A stretch of DNA of 8,472 bases from Lachnospiraceae bacterium (GTDB lineage: Bacteria > Bacillota > Clostridia > Lachnospirales > Lachnospiraceae). Location of the stretch: the NCBI GenBank assembly GCA_017477005.1, contig JAFUXY010000316.1:1-8472 (forward strand), in the 5' to 3' direction. The notes below the pieces were generated by a model. It searched no databases. It was not told the origin of the DNA and saw nothing but the letters and a program-made list of their open reading frames with translations. Positions 5,768-8,472 of this stretch are shown piece by piece. The position numbers and the translations under genes are program-made. How positions within the stretch are numbered: the stretch's first letter is position 1; the number at the start of each line of letters is the position of its first letter.

Positions 5768-7300
5768 ATGTTGTGGATCCATAGGAAATCGATACTAGGT
5801 GTTTTGCTGGCGTGGATGCTGGTCTTTGCCTCGCCGGTCATGGTATATGCGGACGGTACGACGAGTATCGGCCTGTCGCAGAATTCCACAGAGGTAGGGG
5901 GACGGGTCACTGTGACGGTGAGCGGAACAGACAGCTCGACTCTGTCGCTCCGCTACAACAACGAGGTGTTCAAGTTTGTAAGCTGCTCCGCGGCCGGGGC
6001 GACGAACGATTCAAATGTGGTGACGTTTTCGGGACAGTCCGGCCAGATTACGCTTGAAGCGATCGGGTCGGGCTCCGGAGATCTGATCGTATCGTCGGAT
6101 ACGCTTTCGGGGAGCTCTGTTTCCGTACCGGTTTCGGGTTCTGCCGCGCCTGCAGAGTCAGAGGAAGAGGAGCCGGAATCTACGGAGGAAGAGCCGCAGG
6201 AGGAACCCGAAGAGGAGCCGGAGGAGACATCTTCGGAGGAGGAGACCCCGGAGGCTCCCGAGGAAACAGAGGAGGAGCCAGAAGAACCAAAGACTCCTGT
6301 GAAAAAGTCCAACGCCTCGGATGGAGACGGGGACTATGTGATCGGGGGCCAGGAATATGTGCTTTCGGAGCGTTTTTCGGAAAGTGAGATTCCGGATGGC
6401 TACGAGAAGAAGACCCTGCACATTCATGGCGGCGAGTACGATGAGCTGTCAAACGGCGTGCTGACTCTGGTGTATCTGAAGCCAGTTGACAATATTGAGG
6501 GCAGCGGGGAATTCTATATCTACGACGAGGATATGGACAGCGTTTCCAAGTATGCGGCGCGGGGTTCCTCGGAGTATTATATGATGGTGGAAAAGCCGAG
6601 CGAATTGCCGAGCGACCTTTTGGAGAAGACCAAGATCACGGTGGGCGGGGAGACCTTCAAGGTCTACCAGATCGGTGAAGAGATGACCGATTTCTATTTT
6701 GTCTATGGCACGGATCTGAATGGAAATACCGGATGGTACAGCTACGATGCGGCCAAGGAGACGATTCAGCGCGCCAACGAGCGGCTGCTGGAGATGGCTT
6801 CAACGCCGCCCCAGCCGGAGCCGGAGGCGCAGGAAGAGCATTTTTCGATGCCAAAGGGCGAGGGCAAGGCGCCGCATTGGAAGCTGCCGGATCTGTTCGG
6901 ATCCTCGCGGACTCTGCTGGCGATCGGCATTTTCGCGCTTGTTGTGGTGCTGGTGATTATTTTGGATGTGCTGTTGTTCCGTCGCAGAGATGCCGAGGAC
7001 GATTTTGAAATCGAAACCGATCCGGAGGATTATGAGCCTAAGACGCCGCCAACGGTGGACAAGATTCTCGAAGAGAAGGACTTCGATGAGGCCAACAAGC
7101 CCCATCAGAGCAAGCGGTTTTTTAGAAGGGATCAAAAATCTACCGATATTTGGGACACGGGGGAGAAAAAACTTTCCGATACGTCGGAGCTTGAAAAATT
7201 GAGTGAGGCAACCAAATCGAAAAAACAGGCGTTCCGGGGGAAGCCTGCGGACGATCCAGAAGAGGGAAAAATCGATGTGATCGATTTCAATGATCTTTGA
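5768..7300 (+). CDS. Membrane-anchored surface protein with cohesin-like domain and Glu/Pro-rich linker
   Basis: The 510-residue product has a signal peptide (RK then a hydrophobic core, likely cleaved after VYA, residue 28), a beta-rich domain (about 31-124) resembling cohesin or Ig-like domains (TSIGLSQNSTEVGGRVTVTV, then LSLRYNNEVFKFVS), a Glu/Pro linker (130-174), and a second globular domain (about 188-345) rich in Tyr and Asp with a late amphipathic helix. A second short Pro/Glu linker follows, then one membrane helix (382-404), a stop-transfer RRR, and an acidic/charged cytoplasmic tail of about 100 residues ending IDVIDFNDL. The protein is thus expected to be outside the cell except for the tail. 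The second domain resembles one I recall from other clostridial membrane proteins, without a function. The ATG follows TAAGGAGG by 9 bases and a strong promoter lies just upstream. clpC begins 43 bases after its stop with no terminator between them. A sensing or adhesion role is possible but unproven. Confidence 0.85.
   Translation: MLWIHRKSILGVLLAWMLVFASPVMVYADGTTSIGLSQNSTEVGGRVTVTVSGTDSSTLSLRYNNEVFKFVSCSAAGATNDSNVVTFSGQSGQITLEAIGSGSGDLIVSSDTLSGSSVSVPVSGSAAPAESEEEEPESTEEEPQEEPEEEPEETSSEEETPEAPEETEEEPEEPKTPVKKSNASDGDGDYVIGGQEYVLSERFSESEIPDGYEKKTLHIHGGEYDELSNGVLTLVYLKPVDNIEGSGEFYIYDEDMDSVSKYAARGSSEYYMMVEKPSELPSDLLEKTKITVGGETFKVYQIGEEMTDFYFVYGTDLNGNTGWYSYDAAKETIQRANERLLEMASTPPQPEPEAQEEHFSMPKGEGKAPHWKLPDLFGSSRTLLAIGIFALVVVLVIILDVLLFRRRDAEDDFEIETDPEDYEPKTPPTVDKILEEKDFDEANKPHQSKRFFRRDQKSTDIWDTGEKKLSDTSELEKLSEATKSKKQAFRGKPADDPEEGKIDVIDFNDL
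6155..6289 (+). repeat. Low-complexity Glu/Pro coding tract
   Basis: This in-frame stretch of GAG/GAA and CCG/CCC-type codons encodes residues 130-174 of the surface protein, with 28 Glu and 8 Pro among 45 residues. The repeat is degenerate, based on EEPEE-like units, and separates the two extracellular domains as an extended, strongly negative spacer. Such tracts can vary in length by slippage, although mixed GAG/GAA usage here reduces exact repetition. Its antisense strand gives a serine-rich open frame that I regard as a shadow. Confidence 0.8.
7269..7287. repeat. Perfect inverted repeat at the end of the surface-protein gene
   Basis: AAATCGAT and ATCGATTT form an 8-bp perfect inverted repeat around GTG, inside the codons for KIDVIDF just before the stop at 7300. 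A wider pair, GGGAAA (7264-7269) and TTTCCC (7301-7306), partly encloses it. No U-run follows, so it is not a standard terminator. It may only reflect the GAT/ATC codons of this acidic tail. Confidence 0.4.
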
Positions 7301-7343
7301 TTTCCCGATAATTGGATCAGAATAGTGGATGAAGGACAATTAT

Positions 7344-8472
7344 ATGAAATATACCAAGCAACTGAAACGCGCGATCGAGCAGGCAAAACGCGCCTCGAAA
7401 AAGATGGGACACCATTATATTGGCACAGAGCACTTGTTGATTGGGCTGATACGCACGGAGGATTCTTTAGCTTCGAAAATACTGGCCTCGGAAAACGTGA
7501 GCGAGGAACATGTGATCGCCTTGATCACGGATCTGATCACGCTGCAGGGCGGGGATGTGGTCGTTGCGGAGAGGGAGGGCTTCACGCCCAAGATGAAGGT
7601 GATTTTGGATATTGCGGAGCAGGAGGCGGCCGCTTCCGGTTCGCCGGAGATCGGGACGGAGCATGCGCTGATGGCGATATTGCGTACCTCGGATTGCGCC
7701 GGTGCGAGGCTGTTGTCTTCGATGGAGGTCAACCTGCAAAAGACGTTCAACGACGTATTGATGACGATGGGTGCCGATGGAGAAATCTACCGCCAGGAAA
7801 TGGGTCGTCGGGGGCGGATGGGCTTCGGCCAGGGTTCGATGCTCGAGCTCTACACCAAGGATATGACCGAGATGGCTGCGATGGGAGAGCTAGATCCGAT
7901 CATAGGCCGGACAAACGAAATATCCCGTGTGATTCAGGTACTTTCCCGCAGGACGAAAAACAATCCCTGCCTGATCGGAGAGCCGGGCGTAGGAAAAACG
8001 GCGATTGTAGAGGGGCTGGCGCAGCGGATTTATGCGGGCGGCGTGCCGGATACGGTGGCCGGGAAACGGGTATTGTCGCTCGACTTATCCGGTATGGTCG
8101 CCGGGAGCAAGTACCGGGGCGAGTTTGAAGAGCGGATCAAAAACGTGATGAATGAGATCATCGCGGCCGGGGATGTATTGCTGTTTATTGATGAGATGCA
8201 TACGCTGATCGGCGCCGGTGGAGCGGAAGGTTCCTTGGACGCCGCCAATATTCTAAAGCCTGCGATGGCCAGAGGGGATTTGCAGATCATCGGCGCGACG
8301 ACGCTGAACGAATACCGGAAGTACGTGGAAAAGGACGCGGCTTTGGAGCGGCGCTTCCAGCCTGTGACGGTGGAGGAGCCGACGGTCGAGGAGACCAAAG
8401 AAATTCTGTTTGGGATTCGCGGTCTGTACGAGGATCATCATAGCATTATTATCTCTGACGAAGCGGTGGACG
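7344..8472 (+). CDS. clpC: ATP-dependent unfoldase ClpC, N-terminal part (runs off window)
   Basis: The frame is open from the ATG at 7344 to the window end, covering 376 codons of a protein usually about 800 residues. It begins with a Clp N-domain made of two repeats ([14 protein letters not shown], 23-36; [12 protein letters not shown], 102-113). The first AAA+ module follows: ELDPIIGR, Walker A GEPGVGKT (212-219), pore loop KYRG (256-259), Walker B LLFIDE (279-284), sensor region GATT (317-320) and arginine-finger region ERRF (335-338). ClpC forms a cytoplasmic hexamer that unfolds proteins and feeds them to ClpP. The UVR middle domain that separates ClpC from ClpB/ClpA lies beyond the window; the N-domain and linker favour ClpC. 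AAGGA (7332-7336) is the ribosome site. ctsR, mcsA and mcsB, usual upstream partners in Firmicutes, are absent here; the gene instead follows a surface-protein gene and probably uses its promoter. Confidence 0.92.
   Translation, partial: MKYTKQLKRAIEQAKRASKKMGHHYIGTEHLLIGLIRTEDSLASKILASENVSEEHVIALITDLITLQGGDVVVAEREGFTPKMKVILDIAEQEAAASGSPEIGTEHALMAILRTSDCAGARLLSSMEVNLQKTFNDVLMTMGADGEIYRQEMGRRGRMGFGQGSMLELYTKDMTEMAAMGELDPIIGRTNEISRVIQVLSRRTKNNPCLIGEPGVGKTAIVEGLAQRIYAGGVPDTVAGKRVLSLDLSGMVAGSKYRGEFEERIKNVMNEIIAAGDVLLFIDEMHTLIGAGGAEGSLDAANILKPAMARGDLQIIGATTLNEYRKYVEKDAALERRFQPVTVEEPTVEETKEILFGIRGLYEDHHSIIISDEAVD

Noticed and set aside
5953..6312. Serine-rich minus-strand open frame opposite the Glu/Pro linker
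   Set aside because: Antisense of GAG/GAA codons gives CTC/TTC and shifted TCC/TCT codons; the low-complexity product is expected from the coding strand.
7325..8128. A 267-codon plus-strand frame starting at GTG over clpC
   Set aside because: The ClpC frame from 7344 carries the N-domain repeats and Walker motifs; this frame gives an Arg/Gly/Asp-rich nonsense product.

Overview
The window looks like chromosomal DNA of an anaerobic Firmicute of the class Clostridia, probably near Lachnospiraceae or related Eubacteriales. The reasons are the gene content (clostridial-type LeuD, a PPi-type phosphofructokinase, a DUF1846 protein, a DUF6320-like zinc-ribbon membrane protein beside a condensation-fold acyltransferase, and ClpC), strong AGGAG-type ribosome sites, and roughly even G+C. 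This placement is inference from family recognition. No RNA genes, insertion sequences, phage genes or CRISPR arrays were seen.

Layout. (1) Positions 29-776, plus strand: the end of a leucine-biosynthesis operon, with leuD followed by an 80-residue protein I do not recognise. It closes at a strong bidirectional hairpin terminator (791-816). (2) Positions 821-5584, minus strand: four tightly spaced genes read leftwards from a promoter near 5629-5657. In order of transcription they are a PPi-dependent phosphofructokinase (interrupted by an in-frame TAA at codon 37), a DUF1846 protein, an alcohol-acetyltransferase/condensation-like acyltransferase, and a zinc-ribbon protein with six membrane segments. 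They run into the same hairpin from the other side. (3) Positions 5585-5767: a divergent intergenic region with one good promoter for each direction and an inverted repeat over the rightward -35 box. (4) Positions 5768-8472, plus strand: a surface-anchored protein (signal peptide, cohesin-like beta domain, Glu/Pro-rich linker, second globular domain, one membrane helix, acidic cytoplasmic tail), then after 43 bases a ClpC-type AAA+ unfoldase that runs off the window end.

How the genes work together. leuD makes the small subunit of isopropylmalate isomerase. The minus-strand operon joins a glycolytic step to two poorly understood protein families and to a likely membrane-associated acylation pair. 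The two right-hand genes appear to share a transcript, linking an envelope protein with a proteolysis chaperone. The clearest anomaly is the single in-frame stop codon in the phosphofructokinase gene: reading frame and conserved sequence continue unbroken on both sides. The least described parts are the acyltransferase/zinc-ribbon pair and the membrane protein next to clpC.
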